Of a stretch of 24,203 nucleotides of DNA, positions 1-6,131 are shown piece by piece; position 1 is the stretch's first letter; each line of letters starts with the position of its first letter. Source of the DNA: a virus; the IMG/VR virus record IMGVR_UViG_3300049048_000059, positions 1-24,203 of that record; one strand, given 5' to 3'. The translations under genes and the position numbers were made by a program. The notes under the pieces were generated by a model. It was given only the letters and a program-made list of their open reading frames with translations, made no database searches and had not been told where the DNA came from.

Positions 1-1
1 C

Positions 2-331
2 ATCACCCCCGAGCGCCTCGACTGGTGTGCGGAGAAAGAGCCGTGGGACGCGCTCGAATATGCCTCCTCACTGCTCACCCCCGAGCGCCTCGACTGGTGC
101 GCGGAGAAAAGGCCGTGGGAGGCGCTACAATTCGCCTCCTCACTGCTCACCCCCGAGCGCCTCGACTGGTGTGCGGAGAAAAGGCCGTTGGCGGCGCTCA
201 AATATGCCTCCTCACTGCTCACCCCCGAGCGCCTCGACTGGTGTGCGGAGAAAAGGCCGTTGGCGGCGCTCAAATATGCCTCCTCACTGCTCACCCCCGA
301 GCGCCTCGACTGGTGCAAGAAAAATCAATAA
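2..331 (+). CDS. 24-residue tandem-repeat protein, C-terminal part (5' end outside window)
   Basis: Frame 2 is open from the window edge to TAA at 329-331, with no start inside, so only the C-terminal ~109 residues are visible. The protein is a chain of 24-residue units, each reading roughly LTPERLDWCAEK followed by RPLAALKYASSL, and it ends with a short DWCKKNQ tail. Four full units and a partial fifth are present. Each unit has a Trp, a Cys and regularly spaced Leu/Ala, which suggests a stacked alpha-helical solenoid. The function is unknown; such repeats could serve protein binding. The 72-bp unit is divisible by three, so all three forward frames stay open. I choose this frame because it gives a balanced composition with a clear helical pattern, while the other two give Arg/Pro-rich low-complexity peptides. 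Confidence 0.75.
   Translation: MTPERLDWCAEKEPWDALEYASSLLTPERLDWCAEKRPWEALQFASSLLTPERLDWCAEKRPLAALKYASSLLTPERLDWCAEKRPLAALKYASSLLTPERLDWCKKNQ
4..316 (+). repeat. 72-bp direct tandem repeat array, ~4.3 copies visible
   Basis: Units start at 4, 76, 148, 220 and 292, exactly 72 bp apart, each beginning CACCCCCGAGCGCCTCGACT. The units at 148-219 and 220-291 are identical, and the first two differ from them at a few positions. The array continues past the left edge. It encodes the 24-residue protein repeat, and its near identity suggests recent expansion or homogenisation by recombination. Confidence 0.95.
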
Positions 332-370
332 CCCACCCCGTGGCGCAAGCCACACAAACCACTACACCAA

Positions 371-544
371 ATGAAACGCTCAAAAGTTTTCAATGATGCT
401 CACAGCGCAGCAAAATACACTATGTCTAACAAGCTAAATAAAGGCAAAAGCTATCTGCAGGTGTTTGCCGAAGGCCTTAAACAGGCTCATTGGCTTGCAC
501 AACAGGATAGTGCATGGATAGCACCAAATGGTGTAAATTATTAG
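371..544 (+). CDS. small basic phage protein, 57 aa
   Basis: ATG at 371 runs to TAG at 542-544 and encodes 57 residues beginning MKRSKVFNDAHSAAKYTM. The pattern of an N-terminal basic stretch, a Lys/Ser-rich middle and then SYLQVFAEGLKQAHW resembles small phage proteins with a K-x-S-Y/F-x-x-x-F-x-x-x-L-K-x-A-W signature, but I cannot name a function. It starts 39 nt after the repeat protein. The next ATG follows after TAG-CC, the same TAGCCATG junction seen at 1589-1596 and 1852-1859, which supports it as a translated member of this string of small early genes. Confidence 0.65.
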   Translation: MKRSKVFNDAHSAAKYTMSNKLNKGKSYLQVFAEGLKQAHWLAQQDSAWIAPNGVNY

Positions 545-546
545 CC

Positions 547-681
547 ATGTGCCCTCGCCTAGAAATTGACGCTATCCTCCGCCAATACGGCATGGATTGC
601 GCCCTACCGCTGGCAGTTGAGTGCCGCCTTATTCATTTAGTACACCTTATTACAATTGAAAACAATGGAAGAAGAAACTAG
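547..681 (+). CDS. small hypothetical protein, 44 aa
   Basis: ATG at 547 follows the preceding TAG by two bases (TAGCCATG), and the frame runs to TAG at 679-681. The product begins MCPRLEIDAILRQYG and is partly hydrophobic near its end. It overlaps the next gene's likely ATG (665) by 17 nt. The junction spacing supports translation, but the peptide is short and unrecognised and could be a chance frame. Confidence 0.4.
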   Translation: MCPRLEIDAILRQYGMDCALPLAVECRLIHLVHLITIENNGRRN

Positions 682-1591
682 AAAAGCGCTTGAAGTATTG
701 AATTTTCAAGTACAAGAAGAGGCAAGAGCCAAATTGACAAATTCGCTTGCAGCCCTCAAAATTGAGCGCCCTGCAAAAGTAGATGAAGGCTATGCGCTTG
801 GCGTGTATACCAATTACGCGCCTTATCTGATTAAACTGGCCGAGTTCAAAACCAAAATAGAGGCATTTGAACTTGCAGGCGACAGCGACTACCAAAGGGC
901 GCAGGACGCGGACGGACAGCAGAAAGCCAAACAGGCAAAAAGTGCCGTTGCAAAATTGCGCCTCGAATTGGTGGCACTTACCACAGCGCACAAGGAGGAT
1001 CCGTTAACTACACAAAAGTTAATTAACTCTATCGAAAAGCCTTTTGAGGCACTTTGCAAGTCGCTTGAAGGCAAGCTAGGCAAATTGGCAGACTATGCCA
1101 GCGCCTATGAGCAGTCAAAAATTGACGCGCTGGCAAAAGAGCGCCACGCAATGCTTGCCATTTACGGGGAGCATGTAGAGGGTGACCTCGGGCGCATGAC
1201 AGACGACCAATTCGAGGGCTACAGAATGGTTTTAGAAAAGAGGGCAAAGGTAAGTACCGAATTGCGCAGGCAGGAGGCCGAAAAGGCAGAAGCCGAGGCC
1301 AAGGCATTGCGAGAAAAGCAGGAGCAGGAACGCGCCGAAAACGAGCGCCTGCGTGCCGAAAATGCTAGGCTTCACAAGTTAGAAGAAGAGCGCAAAGCAG
1401 AGGACGCACTAGCTAGGCAGCAGGCCGCCGAATTGCTTGAGGCGGGGGACGCTGGCAGGTTTAAGCTAGTGCTTGCGCAATTGGAGGGCGTAAAGTTCCC
1501 CGATTTTGAAAGCGAAAAGGCAAAGACGGCGGCCGCTGGCATGAAGCAGCGCATTGATGCAATGATTGAATACATTAACGCAAATTGGTAG
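665..1591 (+). CDS. coiled-coil early phage protein, 308 aa
   Basis: The start is placed at ATG 665 rather than the in-frame TTG at 656. The protein is mostly helical: an N-terminal region with a KLRLELVALTTAHKED segment (about residues 93-108), a middle ending in ALAKERHAMLAIYGEHVEG (about 153-171), then a long charged coiled coil rich in Glu, Lys, Arg and Ala (about 196-250) and a globular C-terminus ending INANW. This layout resembles coiled-coil proteins that sit with recombination or replication genes in Bacteroidota phages and DUF1351-like proteins of other siphophages. No catalytic motif is visible. A role in recombination or replication is inferred from resemblance only; no RecT or Erf gene is visible next to it, though one could lie upstream of the window. 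Confidence 0.75.
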   Translation: MEEETRKALEVLNFQVQEEARAKLTNSLAALKIERPAKVDEGYALGVYTNYAPYLIKLAEFKTKIEAFELAGDSDYQRAQDADGQQKAKQAKSAVAKLRLELVALTTAHKEDPLTTQKLINSIEKPFEALCKSLEGKLGKLADYASAYEQSKIDALAKERHAMLAIYGEHVEGDLGRMTDDQFEGYRMVLEKRAKVSTELRRQEAEKAEAEAKALREKQEQERAENERLRAENARLHKLEEERKAEDALARQQAAELLEAGDAGRFKLVLAQLEGVKFPDFESEKAKTAAAGMKQRIDAMIEYINANW

Positions 1592-1593
1592 CC

Positions 1594-1854
1594 ATGAAAG
1601 TATTCTTTGACACCACCATAAAGCGCAACTACTTTTTGCTTGGGTATTTCAGCACAAGCGTAGCAGCGCAATATAAGAAAGCGCAAGAGATTGCACAATT
1701 AGTAAACGCAGATGTTGAAAGCATACATGTTTACAAAATACTTGAAAGCAGGAGCTACAAGTACAACGATGTAATGTATAGCGACAAAAAACAGCAAGAG
1801 CCTTTGCTGGGCGCTTTCTGCTTAGAGAATGTTCACCAATTTTTAACTAGTTAG
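1594..1854 (+). CDS. hypothetical protein, 86 aa
   Basis: ATG 1594 follows the upstream TAG by two bases (TAGCCATG); an in-frame TTG at 1585 is less likely. The product begins MKVFFDTTIKRNYFLLGYFS and alternates hydrophobic and charged residues without a membrane helix or known motif. It ends at TAG 1854, again two bases before the next ATG, so it is probably translated as part of the same operon. No function can be assigned. Confidence 0.65.
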   Translation: MKVFFDTTIKRNYFLLGYFSTSVAAQYKKAQEIAQLVNADVESIHVYKILESRSYKYNDVMYSDKKQQEPLLGAFCLENVHQFLTS

Positions 1855-1856
1855 CC

Positions 1857-2186
1857 ATGACAAGATACACATTTTACAGCGATGCAGGTTATCAAGACCT
1901 GCAAGGCGAATGGGTGAAGGCAGAAGAAGCAGATGCGGAGCTGGAAAAGCTCGATAATTTGTTGCATTCAGCGCATATAGCGCTTTCAGAAGCAAACGCT
2001 GAAATCGAAGCGCTGAAAAATGCGCAAGAGTGGCGCAATGATTGGGATTATGTGCAAAACTACAATGTAGCCATCTTGCTAGTTCAAGATGGTGGAGGTT
2101 CTTTAAGTCTTTACGAGCATATAACTATTGAAGAACTGGAAGAAATCAACATAGAAAACTGCACATTCAAAATCATTCAGCCATGA
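1857..2186 (+). CDS. small coiled-coil protein with GEWVKAEEA motif, 109 aa (paralogue at 23235)
   Basis: The product starts MTRYTFYSDAGYQDLQGEW. Residues ~17-25 are GEWVKAEEA, followed by a short coiled coil with EIEALKNAQEWRNDW at about 50-64 and a C-terminal FKIIQP. The same blocks occur in the gene at 23235-23570: GEWVKAEEA, EIEALKNSQEWRTDW and FKIIEP. The two are clear paralogues with a diverged middle. Proteins with a WV-x-x-E/D motif followed by a coiled coil are common small phage proteins, but their function is unknown. It overlaps the next gene by ATGA. Confidence 0.75.
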   Translation: MTRYTFYSDAGYQDLQGEWVKAEEADAELEKLDNLLHSAHIALSEANAEIEALKNAQEWRNDWDYVQNYNVAILLVQDGGGSLSLYEHITIEELEEINIENCTFKIIQP

Positions 2187-2419
2187 CCAGCGCAATGCTT
2201 TACTGCCTCACCCACATAGGGCGGGGCAACGCGGCAAACTGGCAAAAGGAGGCCGTCTACCAAGGCGGTTTCTCGCTTCCCGATAGATTAAAGCCCTACA
2301 CCCGCTGCGAATACAGCACCAAAGGTGTAAAAATTCACGCCACGGGGCAGGGTACTAAAATATTCACTGCGTCAATGTGTGATGCAGTGGCAAACACCAA
2401 GCAATTAACTTTATTATGA
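2183..2419 (+). CDS. hypothetical protein, 78 aa
   Basis: The start codon overlaps the previous stop (ATGA at 2183-2186), and the stop overlaps the next start the same way (2416-2419). The product begins MTSAMLYCLTHIGRGNAANW and looks like a small globular protein without a known motif. The tight overlaps are the main evidence that it is real. Confidence 0.65.
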   Translation: MTSAMLYCLTHIGRGNAANWQKEAVYQGGFSLPDRLKPYTRCEYSTKGVKIHATGQGTKIFTASMCDAVANTKQLTLL

Positions 2420-2736
2420 CCAACGAACAGAAAATTAAGCACATTGTACGATTGCTTGATGAGGCGGATGTGCTCGAAGCCAAGGCGCAACGGAAGCGCG
2501 CGGAGGCCGAAAGGCTGAAAAACAGCATGAACGATTTCCGCTGGGCGCAAAACAACGACCTATACACCTGCGAAGCGCTCAAAGACGGGGAGGTGTATAA
2601 AGCCAAATTGTTTGCGCCTTTCAGTTCTTTGAGCATATCCCACCGCGGCATCGAAAAGCCTTTGCCAGCTGCGTACACCACCCGGCAGGCAAGTGTTATA
2701 TTATTTCAAATGGGCTTCGTGCCCAAAAAACACTAG
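2416..2736 (+). CDS. hypothetical protein with N-terminal coiled coil, 106 aa
   Basis: The start overlaps the preceding stop (ATGA). Residues ~10-36 form a charged Ala/Glu/Lys/Arg helix (LLDEADVLEAKAQRKRAEAE). The C-terminus ends ILFQMGFVPKKH, closely matching the end of the following gene (ILHFGFVLKKH). The shared ending suggests the two carry related C-terminal domains from duplication. Function unknown. Confidence 0.7.
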   Translation: MTNEQKIKHIVRLLDEADVLEAKAQRKRAEAERLKNSMNDFRWAQNNDLYTCEALKDGEVYKAKLFAPFSSLSISHRGIEKPLPAAYTTRQASVILFQMGFVPKKH

Positions 2737-2740
2737 TACC

Positions 2741-2959
2741 ATGAAAGAAGATTTGAACTGGCAGGAAGTCGAAGGGCTTAAAACTGCCTACTTGTCTAAA
2801 TTAGGCAACAACTACATTGCAAGACTTACTAAGTGGGAGACCCACTTAACTATAAGCAATGCGGACACATGCGAGATTGTGCTGCAGATAGATGTAAAGG
2901 GCGTAGAGGAGGCCAATATGCATATTTTGCATTTTGGTTTTGTACTAAAAAAACACTAG
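2741..2959 (+). CDS. hypothetical protein, 72 aa, C-terminus related to the previous gene
   Basis: ATG 2741 lies 4 nt after the preceding TAG (CACTAGTACCATG). The product begins MKEDLNWQEVEGLKTAYLSK and ends GFVLKKH, like the upstream protein's GFVPKKH. At the DNA level both genes end with an A-rich run followed by CACTAG. It is the last gene before the promoter at 2966-2996 and so probably closes the first operon. Function unknown. Confidence 0.65.
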   Translation: MKEDLNWQEVEGLKTAYLSKLGNNYIARLTKWETHLTISNADTCEIVLQIDVKGVEEANMHILHFGFVLKKH

Positions 2960-2965
2960 CGCCCC

Positions 2966-2996
2966 TTTGCTTTTTCAGAGGCATTCGCTATATTTG
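2966..2996 (+). promoter_or_regulatory. Bacteroidota-type promoter, TTTG-N19-TATATTTG
   Basis: TTTG at 2966-2969 and TATATTTG at 2989-2996 are separated by 19 nt, matching the known Bacteroidota primary-sigma consensus (TTTG / TAnnTTTG). Transcription should begin near 3001-3003. It lies just after the stop of the preceding gene. Confidence 0.85.
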
Positions 2997-3000
2997 CAGT

Positions 3001-3122
3001 GTAGGTCGTCGCACACTTACAAGACATACAAAGACATTTGCCCCGTGATTTGGCAAGGGCGAAAGGTGTATTTATACACTGAGTAGGTGCGACCCCTTGC
3101 AAAATTGCGGGGCTTTTTTATT
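3001..3122 (+). ncRNA. structured leader or small RNA 1, ending in a terminator
   Basis: About 120 nt lie between a consensus promoter and an intrinsic terminator without a credible ORF. Pairings visible by eye: an outer stem GTCGCAC (3008-3014) with GTGCGAC (3087-3093), hairpin TTGCC/GGCAA (3038-3042 with 3052-3056), and hairpin GTGTA/TACAC with loop TTTA (3066-3079). Together they form a closed multi-branch fold. The next gene's ATG is only ~12 nt past the terminator and no second promoter intervenes. The element could therefore be a cis-acting attenuator or antitermination leader rather than a free small RNA. I do not recognise an Rfam family. Confidence 0.55.
3093..3119 (+). terminator. 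intrinsic terminator of RNA 1
   Basis: CCCC-TT-GCAA-AA-TTGC-GGGG (3093-3112) forms a stem with a small bulge, followed by C and a run of six T. It stands directly before ATG 3132, so expression of that gene needs readthrough. Confidence 0.8.
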
Positions 3123-3131
3123 TTTAATAAC

Positions 3132-3695
3132 ATGGAAGAGATTATAGAGGCGTTAATGAACGGAGCTGATGCAGACTGGTATCAGCAAATTGAAAAAGTG
3201 TACAATTGCAGGCTGGAAGTTTGGCACGAAAAACACCACCAACTGCAATATACTTACTATGCCAATATTTACGCCAATGGATATGTTTTAAGCGTCGAAA
3301 TAGAAGATGGCATAAACAACGGAACTCGGGTAAGAGATACATGGGAGTATGCAAATGGCTGGAGCAATACGAGAGAGCAAAGAGAACTGATTGATTTTGA
3401 GCTATCTTACACGCAAGAAGCAATGGCAAACCAAATAGCTATTGCAACAAATTGGGCAAAGAGCATAAAGCCTTGGCTATTTGAAAGATACAGACAGCAA
3501 GTATACGACAATTATGTCACAGGCGGCAATGCCAAGGCGCTGGGAGCTACAAATGATACCGACAGAATAAATCTGCATAGACTTCAAAAAATGCAGGAAC
3601 AAAGAATTTACCTAGAGCCTATTTATAAAGAGTTTGAGGTAAAAAAATCTTTTAAGCTAGTTTACAAAACACCTTTGCTTTTCAACAATCATTAG
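3132..3695 (+). CDS. hypothetical protein, 187 aa
   Basis: ATG 3132 is chosen because an upstream in-frame extension to 3087 would run through the terminator hairpin. The product begins MEEIIEALMNGADADWYQQI. It is soluble and rich in aromatic and charged residues (QLQYTYYANIYANGY at about 37-51; WEYANGWSNTREQRELIDFE at about 75-94). No known motif or membrane segment is visible. It is a single-gene unit between two promoter/RNA cassettes, and the promoter of RNA 2 overlaps its 3' end. Function unknown; early regulation by the upstream terminator leader is inferred. Confidence 0.75.
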   Translation: MEEIIEALMNGADADWYQQIEKVYNCRLEVWHEKHHQLQYTYYANIYANGYVLSVEIEDGINNGTRVRDTWEYANGWSNTREQRELIDFELSYTQEAMANQIAIATNWAKSIKPWLFERYRQQVYDNYVTGGNAKALGATNDTDRINLHRLQKMQEQRIYLEPIYKEFEVKKSFKLVYKTPLLFNNH

Positions 3696-3704
3696 CTATA
3701 TTTG
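3674..3704 (+). promoter_or_regulatory. Bacteroidota-type promoter, TTTG-N19-TATATTTG
   Basis: TTTG at 3674-3677 and TATATTTG at 3697-3704 with a 19-nt spacer are a full consensus match. The -33 box lies inside the end of the preceding coding sequence. The downstream TATATTTGCAGTGTAG is identical to that of the promoter at 2966. Confidence 0.85.
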
Positions 3705-3708
3705 CAGT

Positions 3709-3817
3709 GTAGTTGTGATGCGGCCCTACCGCGCACAAAGATTAGGTAAAGCCCTAGTTGCAGTGGCAATCTGTCGGACGGACATTTTGCGTAGGACGCT
3801 GTACTAGGGCTTTTTTC
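3709..3817 (+). ncRNA. structured leader or small RNA 2, ending in a terminator
   Basis: About 108 nt separate the promoter from a T-run. A long-range stem AAAGCCCTAGT (3748-3758) with ACTAGGGCTTT (3803-3813) closes a domain containing TGTC/GACA and GCGT/ACGC mini-stems; GCGG/CCGC (3720-3723 with 3729-3732) forms a separate 5' hairpin. The ATG of the next gene is at 3845 with no further promoter, so this may be an attenuator or antitermination leader. A 29-codon open frame (3718-3807, MRPYRAQRLGKALVAVAI...) crosses it and stops inside the 3' arm of the terminator stem. A leader-peptide mechanism is therefore an alternative, but a frame this short is also expected by chance. Confidence 0.5.
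3748..3817 (+). terminator. terminator-like closing stem of RNA 2
   Basis: An 11-bp stem AAAGCCCTAGT / ACTAGGGCTTT is followed by a run of T ending at 3816. The loop is long (44 nt) and itself structured, unlike a minimal terminator, which may mean regulated termination. Confidence 0.6.
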
Positions 3818-3844
3818 TATTTATAAACAAACCATATTCCTACT

Positions 3845-4045
3845 ATGGCAAAATCCAATTATTTAGACACAGAAAGAGCATCGTGCAATATGCCTCCTGA
3901 TGTCATTATTACCAAGAAAGACGGCTTTTGGGTTGCTATATACAACAGCGACACCTGTGTTTGGCAGGGCAAGACTGAGCCTTATGTTGAATTTTTCATA
4001 CGTGCAAGCAATGAACTACGGAAGATTCACACTGCAAAAGTATGA
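3845..4045 (+). CDS. small hypothetical protein, 66 aa
   Basis: ATG 3845 is the first start after RNA 2. The product begins MAKSNYLDTERASCNMPPDV and contains GFWVAIYNSDTCVWQG (about 27-42). It overlaps the start of the primase-like gene by 35 nt in another frame. No motif is recognised. Its position at the head of the replication operon suggests an accessory role, which is inference only. Confidence 0.6.
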   Translation: MAKSNYLDTERASCNMPPDVIITKKDGFWVAIYNSDTCVWQGKTEPYVEFFIRASNELRKIHTAKV

Positions 4046-4937
4046 AGGCAAGGCTACGCGCCACCAATGCCCTGCGTGCGGAGAGAAAAACGAGTTTACG
4101 CTCTACATAGACAATGAAACGGGGGAACTGCTTAGCCCTCCTTATGGGAGGTGCAACAGGCAAGTAAAATGCGGCTACCACCTGCGACCTGGTCAGGAAG
4201 TACTAACACATGAAAAGCATACTCCTACTATGCAACAGCAAAAAAACACCGATTACATACCGCTGCAAATTTGGGAGCGGACAATAAAAGGCTACCACAT
4301 AAACCCGCTATTCCAATGGGTTGCATCTACTTTCGGTACTCAACAGGCAATAGCCGCATTTGAGAGGTACAAAGTAGGCACGTCAAAAAAATGGGGGGGT
4401 AGCGCAATTTTTTGGATATTCGATGAGGCCGAAAGGTGCCGCAATGGGAAGATTATGGGCTACAATGCCCAAACAGGCAAGCGCATCAAAGAGCCGGCGC
4501 CACAGATTACATGGGTTCACTCCGAGTTAAAGCTAGACCCTTTCAATTTTTCGGGCTGCCTTTATGGCCTTCATCTTATTGACACAGATAAGGCAAAGCC
4601 CGTGTGCATTGTGGAAAGTGAAAAGACTGCTATTGTGTGCAATATACAAATGCCTGAATTTATTTGGCTGGCTACTGGCGGCATACAGAATCTTACATAT
4701 CAAAAACTCTACCCGCTCCGAAAAAGGAAGGTAACGCTATACCCTGATTTGGGGGCTTATGATGTATGGGCGTCAAAGATGCAGGAAATTGCTATTGAGG
4801 TTGAGATAAGCAAGTGCATTGAAATGCTTTCCGGCTCTATGCCTGCTGGGTTTGATATGTGCGATTTGTGCGCCAATGTAGCTAGGGAGCGAGAAAAGCT
4901 GAATGAGCATGGCTACCCTAAAGAATGGGATTTATGA
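4011..4937 (+). CDS. DUF6371-like primase: zinc finger plus Toprim domain
   Basis: Start ATG 4011 (MNYGRFTLQKYEG) is chosen because related proteins begin just before a Zn finger; the frame is open further upstream but that part overlaps the previous gene. Cys20, Cys23, Cys48 and Cys54 form the zinc-binding site (HQCPACG ... GRCNRQVKCGYHL). A Toprim-like fold follows: VESEKTA at 201-207 supplies the conserved Glu, and PDLGAYD at 245-251 resembles the acidic second motif. This layout matches the phage and mobile-element proteins annotated DUF6371 or PG0870-related, thought to act in DNA primer synthesis. The next gene, a RecA-like ATPase, overlaps by 4 nt, so a primase-helicase pair is likely. 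Activity is inferred from family and context. Confidence 0.85.
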   Translation: MNYGRFTLQKYEGKATRHQCPACGEKNEFTLYIDNETGELLSPPYGRCNRQVKCGYHLRPGQEVLTHEKHTPTMQQQKNTDYIPLQIWERTIKGYHINPLFQWVASTFGTQQAIAAFERYKVGTSKKWGGSAIFWIFDEAERCRNGKIMGYNAQTGKRIKEPAPQITWVHSELKLDPFNFSGCLYGLHLIDTDKAKPVCIVESEKTAIVCNIQMPEFIWLATGGIQNLTYQKLYPLRKRKVTLYPDLGAYDVWASKMQEIAIEVEISKCIEMLSGSMPAGFDMCDLCANVAREREKLNEHGYPKEWDL

Positions 4938-5992
4938 GCGATGCAATTTCAATGCTTGAAAAAGCCCTTGCAAAAGCCAAAGAGGAAGCTAAAGGCAGCG
5001 TGCAAGGCGGTAGCCTCCACGAGCTTGTAAAAAAGCACACATTCGACATTAACAGGAGGCCAGAAAAAGATACAAAGGTATGCTGGATAAATGGCGAATT
5101 GGTAGGCTCTAAGGGCAATGTAATTTCATTCACTGGAGGGGCGAAAAGCCGCAAGACCGTATTAGCTACGAGCCTTACCGCTTCTGCAATATGCGGCCGT
5201 GAAATTCTAGGCGTGCAATGCCTTTTGAATGAGAATGAGAAAGTATTGCACATAGACACAGAGCAGGGCTACGAAGACTATTATGAAACTGTAATGCGCA
5301 TTTTGCGAGTGGCAGGGAAAACAGAAGTCCCCGAAAATTTTGTGAGCGTGCATGAGCGGGCTTTCGATGTAGTGCAAAGATTCGATGCGCTTGAATACCT
5401 ATTTAAGCTGCATAAGCCAACCATGTGTATCATTGACGGCATCCGCGACCTGCTTATGGACTTCAACAGTAATGAAGAAACAAGCAAGGTCATTAGCAAT
5501 GTTATGCGCTTGTCTTTTGAATATAACGCGCTGATTGTCTGCGTTATACACGTTACAAAGAGCCACGGCAATATGCGCGGGGCGCTGGGCACGGCACTTG
5601 AAGACAAGAGCGAAACGGTTATTAAGGTAGAGAAGGACGAAAAAGACAAAAATAAGTCAGCCGTGTACCCGCTCTATTCGAGGCACAAGGACTTCGAGCG
5701 CTTTGAGATTGAATGGAGCGATGAAGCCAACGGCTATGTTAAAGTTGACCTGAACGCCAACGAAGGAGGCAGGCCGAAAAAGGGAGAAATGCCTATAGAG
5801 ATGCACCGCGAAAAGGTGTATAATATCTTTGCAGGCAGGAAGCTTGGCTACAAAGCAATGATTGACGGGCTTAAAGCCTGCTACGAATGCGGCGACAATA
5901 AGGCCAAAGAATTGGCTAAAATGCTTATTGAGCATGGCGTTATATATAATGACAGTTATGAACGCACATATCAATATAGTTCCCCTGTTTGA
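4934..5992 (+). CDS. RecA/RepA-like AAA ATPase, probable replicative helicase
   Basis: The start uses the ATGA overlap at 4934; an earlier in-frame ATG at 4925 is less likely. The 352-residue protein carries a P-loop variant GGAKSRKT (68-75), HIDTEQ (106-111), the Walker B strand CIIDG (165-169) and IHVTKS (205-210) followed by GNMRGALGT, all typical of RepA-type RecA-fold ATPases. The C-terminal ~65 residues (from about 290) look like a winged-helix domain. The missing second glycine of the classical GxxGxGKT is common in this family from Bacteroidota elements. It probably works with the Toprim protein upstream as the phage replicative helicase or loader, and it lies next to a candidate origin at 5996-6107. 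Confidence 0.85.
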   Translation: MSDAISMLEKALAKAKEEAKGSVQGGSLHELVKKHTFDINRRPEKDTKVCWINGELVGSKGNVISFTGGAKSRKTVLATSLTASAICGREILGVQCLLNENEKVLHIDTEQGYEDYYETVMRILRVAGKTEVPENFVSVHERAFDVVQRFDALEYLFKLHKPTMCIIDGIRDLLMDFNSNEETSKVISNVMRLSFEYNALIVCVIHVTKSHGNMRGALGTALEDKSETVIKVEKDEKDKNKSAVYPLYSRHKDFERFEIEWSDEANGYVKVDLNANEGGRPKKGEMPIEMHREKVYNIFAGRKLGYKAMIDGLKACYECGDNKAKELAKMLIEHGVIYNDSYERTYQYSSPV

Positions 5993-5995
5993 CGG

Positions 5996-6107
5996 TTTAG
6001 AAACTAGTTATTAAACCAGTTTAGAAACCCAGTTTAGTTTAAACTAGTTTAGTTTAAAAACCCCTATATATATAAGGGGTTTTCTAAACCAGTATTAAAC
6101 CAGTTTA
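5996..6107 (+). repeat. six AAACYAGTTTA iterons around a hairpin; candidate replication origin or operator
   Basis: Near-copies of AAACYAGTTTA start at 6001, 6013, 6025 (one extra C), 6041, 6086 and 6097. The copy at 6040-6051 (TAAACTAGTTTA) is a perfect palindrome. Between copies four and five lies AAAACCCC-(TATATATATAA)-GGGGTTTT, an 8-bp perfect stem at 6057-6083. Iterons, an AT-rich core and direct adjacency to primase and helicase genes fit a phage replication origin. Operator sites for a repressor are the main alternative. No TAnnTTTG promoter is seen within. Confidence 0.6.
6057..6083 (+). terminator. perfect inverted repeat, possible terminator of the helicase operon
   Basis: AAAACCCC (6057-6064) pairs with GGGGTTTT (6076-6083) around an 11-nt TA-rich loop. 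The terminal T4 could act as a weak intrinsic terminator on either strand. It sits inside the iteron cluster, so it could instead be part of an origin. Confidence 0.45.
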
Positions 6108-6131
6108 ACCACCCAAACCGACACCAAGACA

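Noticed and set aside
4-316. 72-bp repeats as a CRISPR array
   Set aside because: Repeats are directly adjacent with no unique spacers and are coding.
25-396. ORFs of 123 and 115 codons (25-396 and 27-374) over the 72-bp repeats
   Set aside because: The repeat length is a multiple of three so all frames stay open; these two give Arg/Pro-rich low-complexity products, while frame 2 gives a well-composed repeat protein ending at 331.
650-991. Minus-strand ORFs throughout the window (for example 650-991, 7765-8217, 20578-21015, 23614-24105)
   Set aside because: Each lies opposite a better-supported + strand gene and shows Cys/Ser/Leu-rich shadow composition.
2833-3048. 71-codon ORF overlapping the end of the 2741 gene and the RNA 1 promoter
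   Set aside because: It is out of frame with the coupled gene and crosses a consensus promoter.
3900-4010. Upstream N-terminal extension of the primase-like protein
   Set aside because: It overlaps the 3845 gene and does not resemble the family's start, which begins close to the zinc finger.
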